From Kordiimonas lipolytica (lineage in GTDB: Bacteria; Pseudomonadota; Alphaproteobacteria; Sphingomonadales; Kordiimonadaceae): a stretch of 64,000 nucleotides of DNA. Of the stretch, positions 55,396 to 62,901 are shown one piece after another. Below the pieces are notes generated by a model. The model saw nothing but the letters and a program-made list of their open reading frames with translations, ran no database searches and was not told the DNA's origin. The position numbers and the translations under genes are program-made. Where the stretch lies: positions 62,001 to 126,000 of the forward strand of contig NZ_LRUB01000011.1 in the NCBI RefSeq assembly GCF_001550065.1, in the 5' to 3' direction. Positions within the stretch are counted from its first letter, which is position 1, and every line of letters begins with the position of its first letter.

Positions 55396-56616
55396 CTAGA
55401 CCGTCTTGGCGTAGTCCACCTTGAAGTCTGCTTCTTCAAGCGCGCGAACAAGCCTCAGCGCATGTTCCTGGTCTTTGGCTTCCACCACCAGCTCCATTTC
55501 CGTTTGCTTCAGCGACAGCGCCCCGAACTCGCGCTGGTGGCGCATTTCAATGATGTTAGTGCCTACATTGGCGACAATATCGGTCACAAGTGCCAGCGCG
55601 CCGGGCTGATCCATCATGGTGATGCGCAAACGTGCGAGGCGGCCATCGCGGGCCATGCCGCGCATGATGGCGTTCGCCAGCATCCGGCTGTCGATATTAC
55701 CGCCGGAAAGCACGATGCCGACCTTGTGGCCCTGGAATAGTTCAGGGTGGGTCATGACGGCCGCCAGGCCAATACCGCCTGCGCCTTCGACAACCACTTT
55801 TTCAATCTCCATAATGGTGATGATGGCGGCTTCAATAGCGCGTTCCGGAACCGTAACGATCTCATCCACCAGTTGGCGCACGACATTCTGGGTGCGCTCA
55901 CCGGGCTGGTTCACGGCAATGCCTTCGGCGATTGAGATATTGTCGCCGGCCAGCTGTGTGCCGTCCATCTTTTCCTTCATGGCGGGGAAGGCTTCTGTCT
56001 GAACGCCAACAATACGGATTTTTGGCCGGAGGTGCTTTGCAATGGTTGCCACGCCGGAAATCAGCCCGCCGCCGCCGATTGGCACGACAAGTGTGTCCAG
56101 GTCGGGCACGTCCTGCAGCATTTCAAGCCCCACGGTGCCTTGGCCCGCCATCACGAGAGGGTCGTCGAAAGGGTGGATGAAGGTCAGGTTTTCCTTGTCG
56201 GCCAACTCATAGGCCGCCTTGGTGGCTTCCTCAAAATCCTTGCCGGTCAGCACGACGCGCGCACCCAGTTCTTCGGTGCGCTTCACCTTGTTGAAGGGGG
56301 TGCCTTCCGGCATCACGATGGTAGCGGGAATGCCCAACCGGCCCGCATGATAGCTGATGCCCTGCGCATGGTTCCCGGCAGAGGCCGCTATAACGCCTTT
56401 GGTGTCTTCCGGCAGCGCCAGAAGACGGTTCAGGGCCCCGCGCTCTTTATAGGCTGCGGTAAACTGGAAAATTTCGAACTTCAGCCAGCATTCTGCGCCG
56501 GTAATTTCAGACAGCGTAACGGATTTTTCCATCGGTGTGCGCTTGACGGCACCCCGGATCGCTTCTTCAGCATCGTAAACATCTTGCGCGCTTATCGGCA
56601 ATAATTGTTCACTCAC
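55396..56616 (-). CDS. ilvA: Threonine ammonia-lyase
   Basis: 406 residues. The N-terminal PLP fold has the Schiff-base lysine in FTAAYKERGALNRL near 55 (FKERGA-type), SAGNHAQGISYHA near 80 and the PIGGGGLISGVATI phosphate-binding loop near 180. A single C-terminal ACT domain begins near 330 (LARLRITMMDQPGALALV). It converts threonine to 2-oxobutyrate and ammonia. One ACT domain and this length suit the short biosynthetic/catabolic form (TdcB/IlvA short). In this setting the product could enter BCKDH or isoleucine synthesis. Confidence 0.93.
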   Translation of the reverse strand: MSEQLLPISAQDVYDAEEAIRGAVKRTPMEKSVTLSEITGAECWLKFEIFQFTAAYKERGALNRLLALPEDTKGVIAASAGNHAQGISYHAGRLGIPATIVMPEGTPFNKVKRTEELGARVVLTGKDFEEATKAAYELADKENLTFIHPFDDPLVMAGQGTVGLEMLQDVPDLDTLVVPIGGGGLISGVATIAKHLRPKIRIVGVQTEAFPAMKEKMDGTQLAGDNISIAEGIAVNQPGERTQNVVRQLVDEIVTVPERAIEAAIITIMEIEKVVVEGAGGIGLAAVMTHPELFQGHKVGIVLSGGNIDSRMLANAIMRGMARDGRLARLRITMMDQPGALALVTDIVANVGTNIIEMRHQREFGALSLKQTEMELVVEAKDQEHALRLVRALEEADFKVDYAKTV

Positions 56617-56703
56617 GCGTCACTCCCTGAAATAAAAATACAAAAAGACATGGCCGCAGCTTTGCCACAGACCGTATCCACTGTCCATAAAAAGGTGAAA
56701 AAA

Positions 56704-57561
56704 TTACAGGAAGCGCGCGACTAGATCGTCGATGGCTTTCATGCATTTCGGCTCGTTCATCAGGGGCACATGGCCGATGCCGTCTACAGTCACGGGCACG
56801 AGGTCAGGGTGCTTCTCCGCCATGCGCTCAAGCGTCTCGGCGGAAAGGATATCCGAAAGGCCACCCCGGAGCGCAACTACCGGAATGCTGTACATGGCCT
56901 GGAAAAAGGGCCACAGGTCGGGTGCGGCCTGGGTTTCGTCGCTATCGAAATTCTGGCTGATGGCAGGGTCATACATCAGTGCCGGTTTGCCGTCCAAGTC
57001 GTCATAGAGGTTGCCTGTATACCAGCGCCAGTCCTCTTCTGTGAAGTTTGGGTAAACGCCTGCGTTGGCGGTTTTGACTGCATCAATCGCTTCTTGCCAA
57101 GTCTGGGGCGGTGTGCCCTTGCCGACATAGCTTTTGATGCGGTCAATGCCCTTGGGGTCGATATCCGGTCCGATATCGTTGATAACGGCGGCCATCAGCG
57201 TACCGGGGTGCATGGCCTGGATCATGATTGTCATCAGGCCGCCCAGCGATGTGCCGATTGCGATCACCTTGCCCACGCCCAGGTGTTTCAGGAGCGCCAT
57301 CATGTCGGCTACATAGGTAACAGGCCGGTAGCGGCTGGGCATCGGGTCCCAGTCGGAGAATCCACGTCCACGCTGTTCGACGCAGATCACACGGCAGCGG
57401 TCACTCAGATGTTCGGCGATGGCTTCAAAATCGCGGGCATTCCTGGTCAAGCCGGGCATGCACAAAACCACCGGAGCGTCTTCGCCTGCGCGGTTATAGT
57501 CACGGTAATGCTGTTTCAGCCCATCGGGGTTGGTAAAATATTCGTCTGTATATTCAGCCAT
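56704..57561 (-). CDS. Alpha/beta hydrolase
   Basis: 285 residues from the ATG at 57561. The frame continues to 57603 with ATGs at 57576 and 57603; none has a good ribosome site, so the start is uncertain. The oxyanion-region LCMPGLTRNARDFEAIAEHL lies near 38, the nucleophile elbow GTSLGGLMT near 105, and the catalytic Asp and His are expected in the C-terminal part (VTVDGIGHVPLMNEP contains the His). The pattern fits a C-C bond or ester hydrolase of the MhpC/3-oxoadipate-enol-lactonase type. It is divergent from the TetR gene, which may regulate it. Confidence 0.85.
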   Translation of the reverse strand: MAEYTDEYFTNPDGLKQHYRDYNRAGEDAPVVLCMPGLTRNARDFEAIAEHLSDRCRVICVEQRGRGFSDWDPMPSRYRPVTYVADMMALLKHLGVGKVIAIGTSLGGLMTIMIQAMHPGTLMAAVINDIGPDIDPKGIDRIKSYVGKGTPPQTWQEAIDAVKTANAGVYPNFTEEDWRWYTGNLYDDLDGKPALMYDPAISQNFDSDETQAAPDLWPFFQAMYSIPVVALRGGLSDILSAETLERMAEKHPDLVPVTVDGIGHVPLMNEPKCMKAIDDLVARFL

Positions 57562-57632
57562 AGTTCTTGTCGCCATAGAGGTTGGCAGGCCCCGCAAGGG
57601 CATGTTTTACCAGCCAGATAGAATCAAATCTT

Positions 57633-57684
57633 ATTGCCGGATAACAATACAGAGATAACTTGCAGCGTCCAGCCTGCCGGCAAT
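57633..57684. promoter_or_regulatory. Inverted ATTGCCGG/CCGGCAAT arms in the hydrolase-tetR gap
   Basis: ATTGCCGG (57633-57640) and CCGGCAAT (57677-57684) are perfect inverted copies 36 bases apart; the right one overlaps the palindrome TGCCGGCA. They occupy the 200-base divergent promoter region and could be two half-operators for the TetR protein. Confidence 0.35.
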
Positions 57685-57761
57685 GAAATCCATAAAAATT
57701 AGAGATTTACGAATGCTCAAGGCGTGGGCTACAAAAGAAGGCTCCAGAGGAAGGTAAGGCC

Positions 57762-58418
57762 TTGGTTAAAACCAAAGAAAACCGGCAGGTTAAGCGCAAG
57801 GACAGAATTCTTGATGCCGCCGAGGCACTCTTTGCCAAGCACGGCTTCGACGGGGTGTCCATGCGGATGGTCGCCGAAAAGGCTGAAGTGGATTTGGCGC
57901 TTGCCAGCTATCATTTTGGTAACAAACGAGGCCTGTTTGATGCGATCCTGCTAAGGCGCGCAGGTGTGTTGAACCAGACCCGCCTTGAGGCCCTGGAGAA
58001 ATGCCAGAAGGAGGCAGGCGAAAACAGCCCAACAGTTGAGGCGATTATCGATGCCTATCTGAAACCGCTTCTGGCGTTTGGCTATGAAGAGGATGAAGGG
58101 TGGCGGCATTATTTCGAGCTGATTGCGCAGGTGAACAACTCGCCGGAATGGGGCGGACAGCTTATGACCAAATATTTCGACCCGATGGCGCGCAGGTTCA
58201 TGGATGCGCTCAAGAAGGCTTTGCCGGACTCCGAGCCCCAGAACCTTTACTGGGCCTATCATTTCCTCTCTGGCGCATTGACGCTGACCTTCGCCAATAC
58301 TGGCCGGATCGACAAATTGTCGGACGGCGTTGCGCAGTCAAGGGATATGGTAGCGGCCTATGAACGGATGGTGCCCTTCATTACGGCCGGTTTCTTGAAG
58401 ATCTGCACCAAAGAATAA
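57762..58418 (+). CDS. TetR family transcriptional regulator
   Basis: 218 residues from a TTG start with AAGG sequences upstream. The HTH region is RKDRILDAAEALFAKHGFDG, then SMRMVAEKAEVDLALASYHFGNKRGLF. The C-terminal effector domain is 140 residues and includes WRHYFELIAQVNNSPEWG near 115, typical of the family that has TetR_C-type domains. It lies 200 bases from the divergent hydrolase and 74 bases before the DsrE-like gene. The ligand is unknown. Confidence 0.9.
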   Translation: MVKTKENRQVKRKDRILDAAEALFAKHGFDGVSMRMVAEKAEVDLALASYHFGNKRGLFDAILLRRAGVLNQTRLEALEKCQKEAGENSPTVEAIIDAYLKPLLAFGYEEDEGWRHYFELIAQVNNSPEWGGQLMTKYFDPMARRFMDALKKALPDSEPQNLYWAYHFLSGALTLTFANTGRIDKLSDGVAQSRDMVAAYERMVPFITAGFLKICTKE

Positions 58419-58492
58419 ACAGATAATTGATTTGGGCCGCCGCGCTATCTTTGCTAGTCGCGATAGGGGCGGCTTTATTAAGGGAGTTTCTG

Positions 58493-59026
58493 ATGAAAAA
58501 AGCCTTTTTGTGCTCTGCTACTGTGATGGCCGGGGTTTTATGGGCTGGGGCGGCAGTCGCAGATGCTGCGCAATTCACCAAAGGTCCGCTGATCACCCAG
58601 TATGGCCCGGTGGTTTCTATCCCCGGCGCAGAGACGCTGCCTGCGGACAGCAAATTCATGGTAGCGTTCGACGTTGTGGACAAGGGAGAAGAGGGCAAAG
58701 TGAGCCGCCGCCTTGAAAGCGCAGCGCGGTTTTTGAACATGCACGCAGCAGCGGGTGTGGACCCGAAGAATATCAAGCTGGCTGTGGTCATTCACGGGAA
58801 AGCCGTTTTCGATGTCACCAATGATGCCAAATATGGCGGCGAAAACGCGAATGCTGGCCTCATCAAAGTGCTGATGGAGCACGGGGTTACCTTCCATGTG
58901 TGCGGGCAGTCTGCCGCCTATCAGGGCATAACATCAGAAGACCTGCTGCCGGGCGTTAAGATGGCCTTATCGGCGATGACAGCGCATGCGCAGCTGCAGC
59001 AACAGGGCTATACGCTCAATCCTTAA
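58493..59026 (+). CDS. Periplasmic DsrE/DsrF-like family protein
   Basis: 177 residues. MKKAFLCSATVMAGVLWAGAAVADA is a signal peptide; the ATG at 58493 is supported by GGGAG at seven bases, while the frame is open from 58427. The mature part has DsrE-like features: KLAVVIHGKAVFDVT near 108 and a single conserved-type cysteine in GVTFHVCGQSAAYQGI near 140. DsrE proteins transfer sulfur via a cysteine; exported single-gene members occur widely without known role. It follows the TetR gene in the same direction. Confidence 0.8.
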   Translation: MKKAFLCSATVMAGVLWAGAAVADAAQFTKGPLITQYGPVVSIPGAETLPADSKFMVAFDVVDKGEEGKVSRRLESAARFLNMHAAAGVDPKNIKLAVVIHGKAVFDVTNDAKYGGENANAGLIKVLMEHGVTFHVCGQSAAYQGITSEDLLPGVKMALSAMTAHAQLQQQGYTLNP

Positions 59027-59092
59027 TAGAACAAAATTCCGGCAGGTGGCTCAACGTGGCTGCTGGACGCTGGGAACTAACGGGGACACATA

Positions 59093-61318
59093 ATGAAAAA
59101 TATCCTAACCAAAAGCGCCGCAATGTTGGCGTTTGGTGCTTTTGCTACTGGCACTGTATGTGCCGAAGAACTTACTATTGAGCGGCTGGTGGGTAGCCCA
59201 AGTATCAGCGGCCCAAGTGTGCAGGGGCTGGAAATGTCGCCGGACGGCCGGCGCATTACTTTCCTGCGGGGGAAGGCTGAAAACCAGGCCCAGTTGGACT
59301 TGTGGGAATATGATGTCGAAACCGGCGAAGCATCGCTTCTGGTGGACTCAAGTGTTCTTCTTGGCGGCAAGGAAGAAGAGCTGAGCGAGGAAGAAAAGGC
59401 GCGGCGGGAGCGCAACCGCTCGCTAACCGGTAAAAGCGGTATTGTCAGTTACGACTGGAGCGCGGACGGTAAGGCGCTTTTGTTCCCGCTCGGGGGCGAC
59501 GTTTTCGTTTTGCCCCTTGGCGGTGAGGTGAAGCAGCTGACAGCCACACCGGAATATGAAACTGACATCAAATTCAGCCCGGAAGGCAGCTATGTTTCCT
59601 TCATACGCGACCGTGAGCTTTATGTGGTGAATGTGGCGACCGGGGATGAAATCAAGCTGACATCAGGTGCGACAGCCACTGTTGCCAATGGCATGTCGGA
59701 GTTCGTCGCGCAGGAGGAGCTGGGCCGCTTTACCGGCTATTGGTGGTCGCCAAACGAGGCCTATGTTGCGTTCGAACAGTTCGATGAAAGTGCTGTTCCG
59801 GTCAAGGACCGCTATGAAGTACAGCCTGACGGCAGCGTGATCACCACACTGCAGCGCTACCCGGAGGCCGGCAGCACCAATGTGGATGTGCGCCTTGGTG
59901 TTGCATCGGTGGCAGATCAATCTGTGCGCTGGATTGACCTGGGTGAAGACAAGGACATCTATCTGGCGCGTGTTGATTGGGAGCCAGACAGCAGCTCTGT
60001 TGTTGTTCAGCGCCTGAACCGTGCACAGACCCAACTGGATATGCTCTGGGCTGAGGCAGATGGTTCGGATGTAGATGTTTTCCTGTCTGAGAAATCTGAC
60101 GTCTGGATCAATATGCATGACAGCCTTGAATTTACGGCTGATGGGTCCTTGATGATTTGGGCTAGTGAGCGTAGCGGTTTCAAGCACCTTTATGCCTACG
60201 ATCTGGAGGATCGCGGCGTAACAGCGCTGACTTCAGGCGAGTGGGCTATTAACGAGATTGAGCATGTTGATGATAAAACGGGTACCGTCTATTTCACCGG
60301 CTATAAAGACAGCCCGCTTGAGCAACATCTCTATAGCGTGCCGTTGAATGGCGGCGAGATCAAACGCATCAGCCAAGAGCCAGGGTGGCACCAGGTGACG
60401 GTTGGCCAGGATGTATTCGTCGATAAATTCTCAAGCCCCGATCAGCCGCCGCAGGTCATGGTTCGCAACCTGAAGGATGGCAGTACACGGTTCGCAATCC
60501 TGGAGAACAAGCTGGATGCCAGCCACCCCTTTGAGCCGTATCTGGCCAGTCGCGTAAAAACATCATTTGGCACCATCAAGGCTGATGATGGCACAGACCT
60601 TTACTACCGCATGTATCAGCCCGCCAACATGGAGCAGGGGCGCAAATATCCGGCCGTACTGGCGCCATATGGTGGGCCACATGGACAAAGGGTGCGTCAC
60701 GACTGGCGGCTGGACTTCAACCATATGCTTGCACGGAACGGATTCGTCGTTCTGGTGCTGGATAACCGGGGCATGGCCAATCGTGGCCTGAAGTTTGAAA
60801 GCCACATCAAGAATGCCATGGGGTCGGTGGAGGTGGCCGACCAGGTGGCAGGGGCTAATTTCCTGAAAGGGTTCGAACATATCGATGGCGACAATATCGG
60901 CTTCTGGGGCTGGTCTTATGGCGGCTATATGACGCTTATGGCGCTGTTCCAGGCACCGGAGACGTTCAAGGCAGGAGTGTCCGTGGCGCCGGTGACCGAC
61001 TGGCGCCTGTATGACACTGCCTATACAGAGCGCTACCTGGGCCATCCTGATGCGCCAGGCGATGTTTATGAAAACTCAAGTGTTTTCAAATATATCGACG
61101 GCTTCAAGGGCAAGCTTTTGCTGATCCATGGCATGGCGGATGACAATGTGTTCTTCGATAATTCGGTAAAGCTGATGGCGGCGCTTCAGAATAAGGGCAA
61201 GCCGTTTGAGCTGATGACTTATCCAGGTAAGAAGCACGGCATTCGGGGCGAAGCCACGCAGGCGCACCTCTATAATCAGGCGCTTGAATTTTTCAGGCGA
61301 ACGCTTCAGGGCAATTGA
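59093..61318 (+). CDS. Dipeptidyl peptidase IV (prolyl oligopeptidase family S9)
   Basis: 741 residues with a signal peptide (MKNILTKSAAMLAFGAFATGTVCA). The N-terminal part is a beta-propeller (EGSYVSFIRDRELYVVN repeats) and includes the EFVAQEELGRFTGYWWSP segment, whose Glu pair binds the substrate N-terminus in DPP IV. The C-terminal hydrolase has the Ser in FWGWSYGGYMT near 605, Asp in GMADDNVF near 683 and His in KKHGIRG near 715. It releases X-Pro or X-Ala dipeptides from peptides in the periplasm. A strong terminator follows. Confidence 0.95.
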   Translation: MKNILTKSAAMLAFGAFATGTVCAEELTIERLVGSPSISGPSVQGLEMSPDGRRITFLRGKAENQAQLDLWEYDVETGEASLLVDSSVLLGGKEEELSEEEKARRERNRSLTGKSGIVSYDWSADGKALLFPLGGDVFVLPLGGEVKQLTATPEYETDIKFSPEGSYVSFIRDRELYVVNVATGDEIKLTSGATATVANGMSEFVAQEELGRFTGYWWSPNEAYVAFEQFDESAVPVKDRYEVQPDGSVITTLQRYPEAGSTNVDVRLGVASVADQSVRWIDLGEDKDIYLARVDWEPDSSSVVVQRLNRAQTQLDMLWAEADGSDVDVFLSEKSDVWINMHDSLEFTADGSLMIWASERSGFKHLYAYDLEDRGVTALTSGEWAINEIEHVDDKTGTVYFTGYKDSPLEQHLYSVPLNGGEIKRISQEPGWHQVTVGQDVFVDKFSSPDQPPQVMVRNLKDGSTRFAILENKLDASHPFEPYLASRVKTSFGTIKADDGTDLYYRMYQPANMEQGRKYPAVLAPYGGPHGQRVRHDWRLDFNHMLARNGFVVLVLDNRGMANRGLKFESHIKNAMGSVEVADQVAGANFLKGFEHIDGDNIGFWGWSYGGYMTLMALFQAPETFKAGVSVAPVTDWRLYDTAYTERYLGHPDAPGDVYENSSVFKYIDGFKGKLLLIHGMADDNVFFDNSVKLMAALQNKGKPFELMTYPGKKHGIRGEATQAHLYNQALEFFRRTLQGN

Positions 61319-61325
61319 TCAATGG

Positions 61326-61352
61326 AAAGGCCGGGTTTCCCGGCCTTTTTTG
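61326..61352 (+). terminator. Intrinsic terminator after DPP IV
   Basis: AAAGGCCGGG-TTT-CCCGGCCTTT is a ten-pair stem with a T-rich tail, eight bases after the stop. Confidence 0.88.
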
Positions 61353-61390
61353 TTCTTGAACATTAGTGAACGGGCGCCGCACAACAAAAG

Positions 61391-61405
61391 TGGACTGATA
61401 AGTCT
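61391..61405. promoter_or_regulatory. TGGACT-GATA-AGTCTTG operator-like motif
   Basis: An imperfect dyad identical at 15 of 17 positions to the element at 12473-12489 upstream of the patatin gene. It lies 31 bases upstream of the perfect palindrome at 61422-61437. Confidence 0.4.
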
Positions 61406-61421
61406 TGTAATTCTATTTTTC

Positions 61422-61437
61422 TGGACTATATAGTCCA
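61422..61437. promoter_or_regulatory. Perfect 16-bp palindrome overlapping a promoter-like element
   Basis: TGGACTATATAGTCCA reads the same on both strands. TTGTAA at 61405-61410 and TATATA at 61427-61432 could be -35 and -10 boxes with 16-base spacing, so a protein on the palindrome would control a transcript starting near 61440. Confidence 0.5.
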
Positions 61438-61439
61438 TT

Positions 61440-61613
61440 AAAGGCCTGAAGCTGATGCCGGAACCGTGAGACAGCGCCGGAAAAGCTATGGCCCACAAGA
61501 ACGCCTGCCGGTTGTTGGAGACTGGACTTCTTCCTTCCCCCTCCCCATCCGTGATCCACTCGGCGGCGTAAAAATTAAAAGGCCGGAACAGCAGATGCTG
61601 CGTCCGGCCTTCT
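61440..61613 (+). ncRNA. Candidate small RNA with its own promoter and terminator
   Basis: A transcript starting near 61440 would be about 170 bases and end at the hairpin terminator. The sequence has no recognised RNA family: 6S, SRP, tmRNA and RNase P signatures are absent. A 61-codon frame starting with GTG at 61466 crosses the terminator and is not convincing. No plus-strand gene lies downstream, so the signals are not a leader of a known gene. Confidence 0.35.
61578..61613. terminator. Long bidirectional hairpin terminator
   Basis: AGGCCGGA pairs with TCCGGCCT and an inner CAGCA/TGCTG stem follows. The plus side continues TCTTTTG; the minus side continues with AAAAGG-type T tracts. It can end the candidate small RNA and also the hydrolase gene at 61648. 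Confidence 0.75.
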
Positions 61614-61647
61614 TTTGTTCGTGGAGGCTGGCAGTTTCTTGGGCGCC

Positions 61648-62634
61648 TTAAGCAGCCTTATCCATTTCAAGCCCTTCTTCGCGGTGCTCTTCGCCACAAT
61701 CAAGTGCTTCATGGATGATCTGGATCATGCGCTTGAACTTCTCTACATGGATCATGTGGTCGGCATCCGGAACGGCGATAAAACGCCCGTTCTTGAATGA
61801 ATTTGCGACAGCCATGTTGGCTTCAACCGGCACGAAATGATCATGCACACCGGTGAAGATAGTGGCTTCGACGTCTGGCATGAGGCTCAGGTCGGTTCTG
61901 CCGTCACGAAGAATACGCAGCGTATTGTGCTTGAACTGCTCCTTGATGCCTGTTGTAGCATTGAGAAGAGCGTATTTGAGTTTGTCGGCCGTAAGGCGGG
62001 CAATCCGGTTGGTCTGGCGCAGATCCGGGTTGGTCATCAGGTTGGTGAACCCTTCAGCGAAATCTTCAATGCGGTCCCATTCAAGTTGGAACAGCAACAG
62101 ATTGAAATCATATTCAAGCTCACGCGGTAGTTCGGCCATGGCGGACGCCAGGATCAGTTTATCGATGCCCAGATATTTCTGGGCGTAGCGCATGGCGATG
62201 ATGCTGCCATAACTGCACCCCATCAGGTTGATGCGGTCTACACCAATGGATTTGAGGGCGCTGTGGATTGCACGGCAGATGAATTCGAAGCCGTATGTGT
62301 GGGGCAGGATGCCGGTATCGCCATTGCCAGGTGTATCGACAGTAATCACCCATGATTTTTGGGCAATTGCATTGCTCAGTTTTTCAACCTGAGTGATATT
62401 TTGAAAGGCACCGCCGATGAAAACAAGGGGGACTTCAGTAAGTCCTTTGGAATATTCTTTCAAATGAATGGGGAACCCTTCAAATGAAAGGCGGTGATAT
62501 TGATGGTCAAAAGACAAACTATGTAATTTAGACACTTTCTGTTCCTCTAATAGAGTTTGAACGAATTTTGTGCCTGATGAATATTTATTTACTTTTTGTT
62601 TGCCTGATACATGGATAAGTGCCTGCTTAACCAT
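61648..62634 (-). CDS. Alpha/beta hydrolase resembling PhaG/RhlA acyltransferases
   Basis: 328 residues from the ATG at 62634 (weak ribosome site; frame open to 62727). The fold segments are VPLVFIGGAFQNITQVEKLS near 75, DTPGNGDTGI near 105, and the nucleophile elbow MGCSYGSII near 145. The C-terminal part has VEATIFTGVHDHFVPVEAN near 265 with Asp and VPDADHMIHVEKF near 295 with His, so the triad is complete. This layout is similar to RhlA/PhaG, which make 3-hydroxyacyl lipids from acyl-ACP, but simple hydrolases share it. The first 60 residues are unlike that family and Lys-rich. An inverted repeat borders its 5' region. Confidence 0.7.
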   Translation of the reverse strand: MVKQALIHVSGKQKVNKYSSGTKFVQTLLEEQKVSKLHSLSFDHQYHRLSFEGFPIHLKEYSKGLTEVPLVFIGGAFQNITQVEKLSNAIAQKSWVITVDTPGNGDTGILPHTYGFEFICRAIHSALKSIGVDRINLMGCSYGSIIAMRYAQKYLGIDKLILASAMAELPRELEYDFNLLLFQLEWDRIEDFAEGFTNLMTNPDLRQTNRIARLTADKLKYALLNATTGIKEQFKHNTLRILRDGRTDLSLMPDVEATIFTGVHDHFVPVEANMAVANSFKNGRFIAVPDADHMIHVEKFKRMIQIIHEALDCGEEHREEGLEMDKAA

Positions 62635-62646
62635 GTGGGCGCGACA

Positions 62647-62768
62647 TACAGGGAATGATCTAAGGTTGCAAGGCCTGTTACGCGTGCATGTCAGCCACTT
62701 TGCAAAATTGTTGCATTTTTGCAGCATTTTTGGCGATGTCGGTGGGATTTACTCTTTCATTCCCTGTA
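62647..62768. repeat. 12-bp inverted repeats flanking a 98-bp segment
   Basis: TACAGGGAATGA (62647-62658) and TCATTCCCTGTA (62757-62768) are perfect inverted copies. Between them lies a further dyad, TGCAAAA-N9-TTTTGCA (62701-62723). The block sits between the divergent hydrolase and prfC starts. Target-site duplications are not evident, so twin operators that loop, or a tiny inverted-repeat element, are both possible. Confidence 0.55.
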
Positions 62769-62901
62769 GAAGTCGCTAGTGTGCCGTCGAATTTGAGCGG
62801 GACGCGTGCTTCTATGTGCGCCAGTTAGTTAAAATTTTATAAATTAGCGGCGACTCGCATGGAAGTGTGGCATTTCGCCGCAAGAAGGTTGGATAGACTT
62901 C

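Larger units (their letters stand above)
61319..61647. other. 329-base gap holding two terminators, two operator-like dyads and a possible small RNA
   Basis: Nothing here encodes a convincing protein. From left to right: the DPP IV terminator (61326-61352), a TGGACT-type dyad (61391-61405), a perfect 16-bp palindrome overlapping a promoter-like element (61422-61437), about 140 bases of sequence with no coding signal, and a long hairpin terminator (61578-61613). Confidence 0.6.

Noticed and set aside
61466..61651. A 61-codon frame beginning with GTG
   Set aside because: It passes through the terminator hairpin, lacks a ribosome site and has no similarity I recognise.
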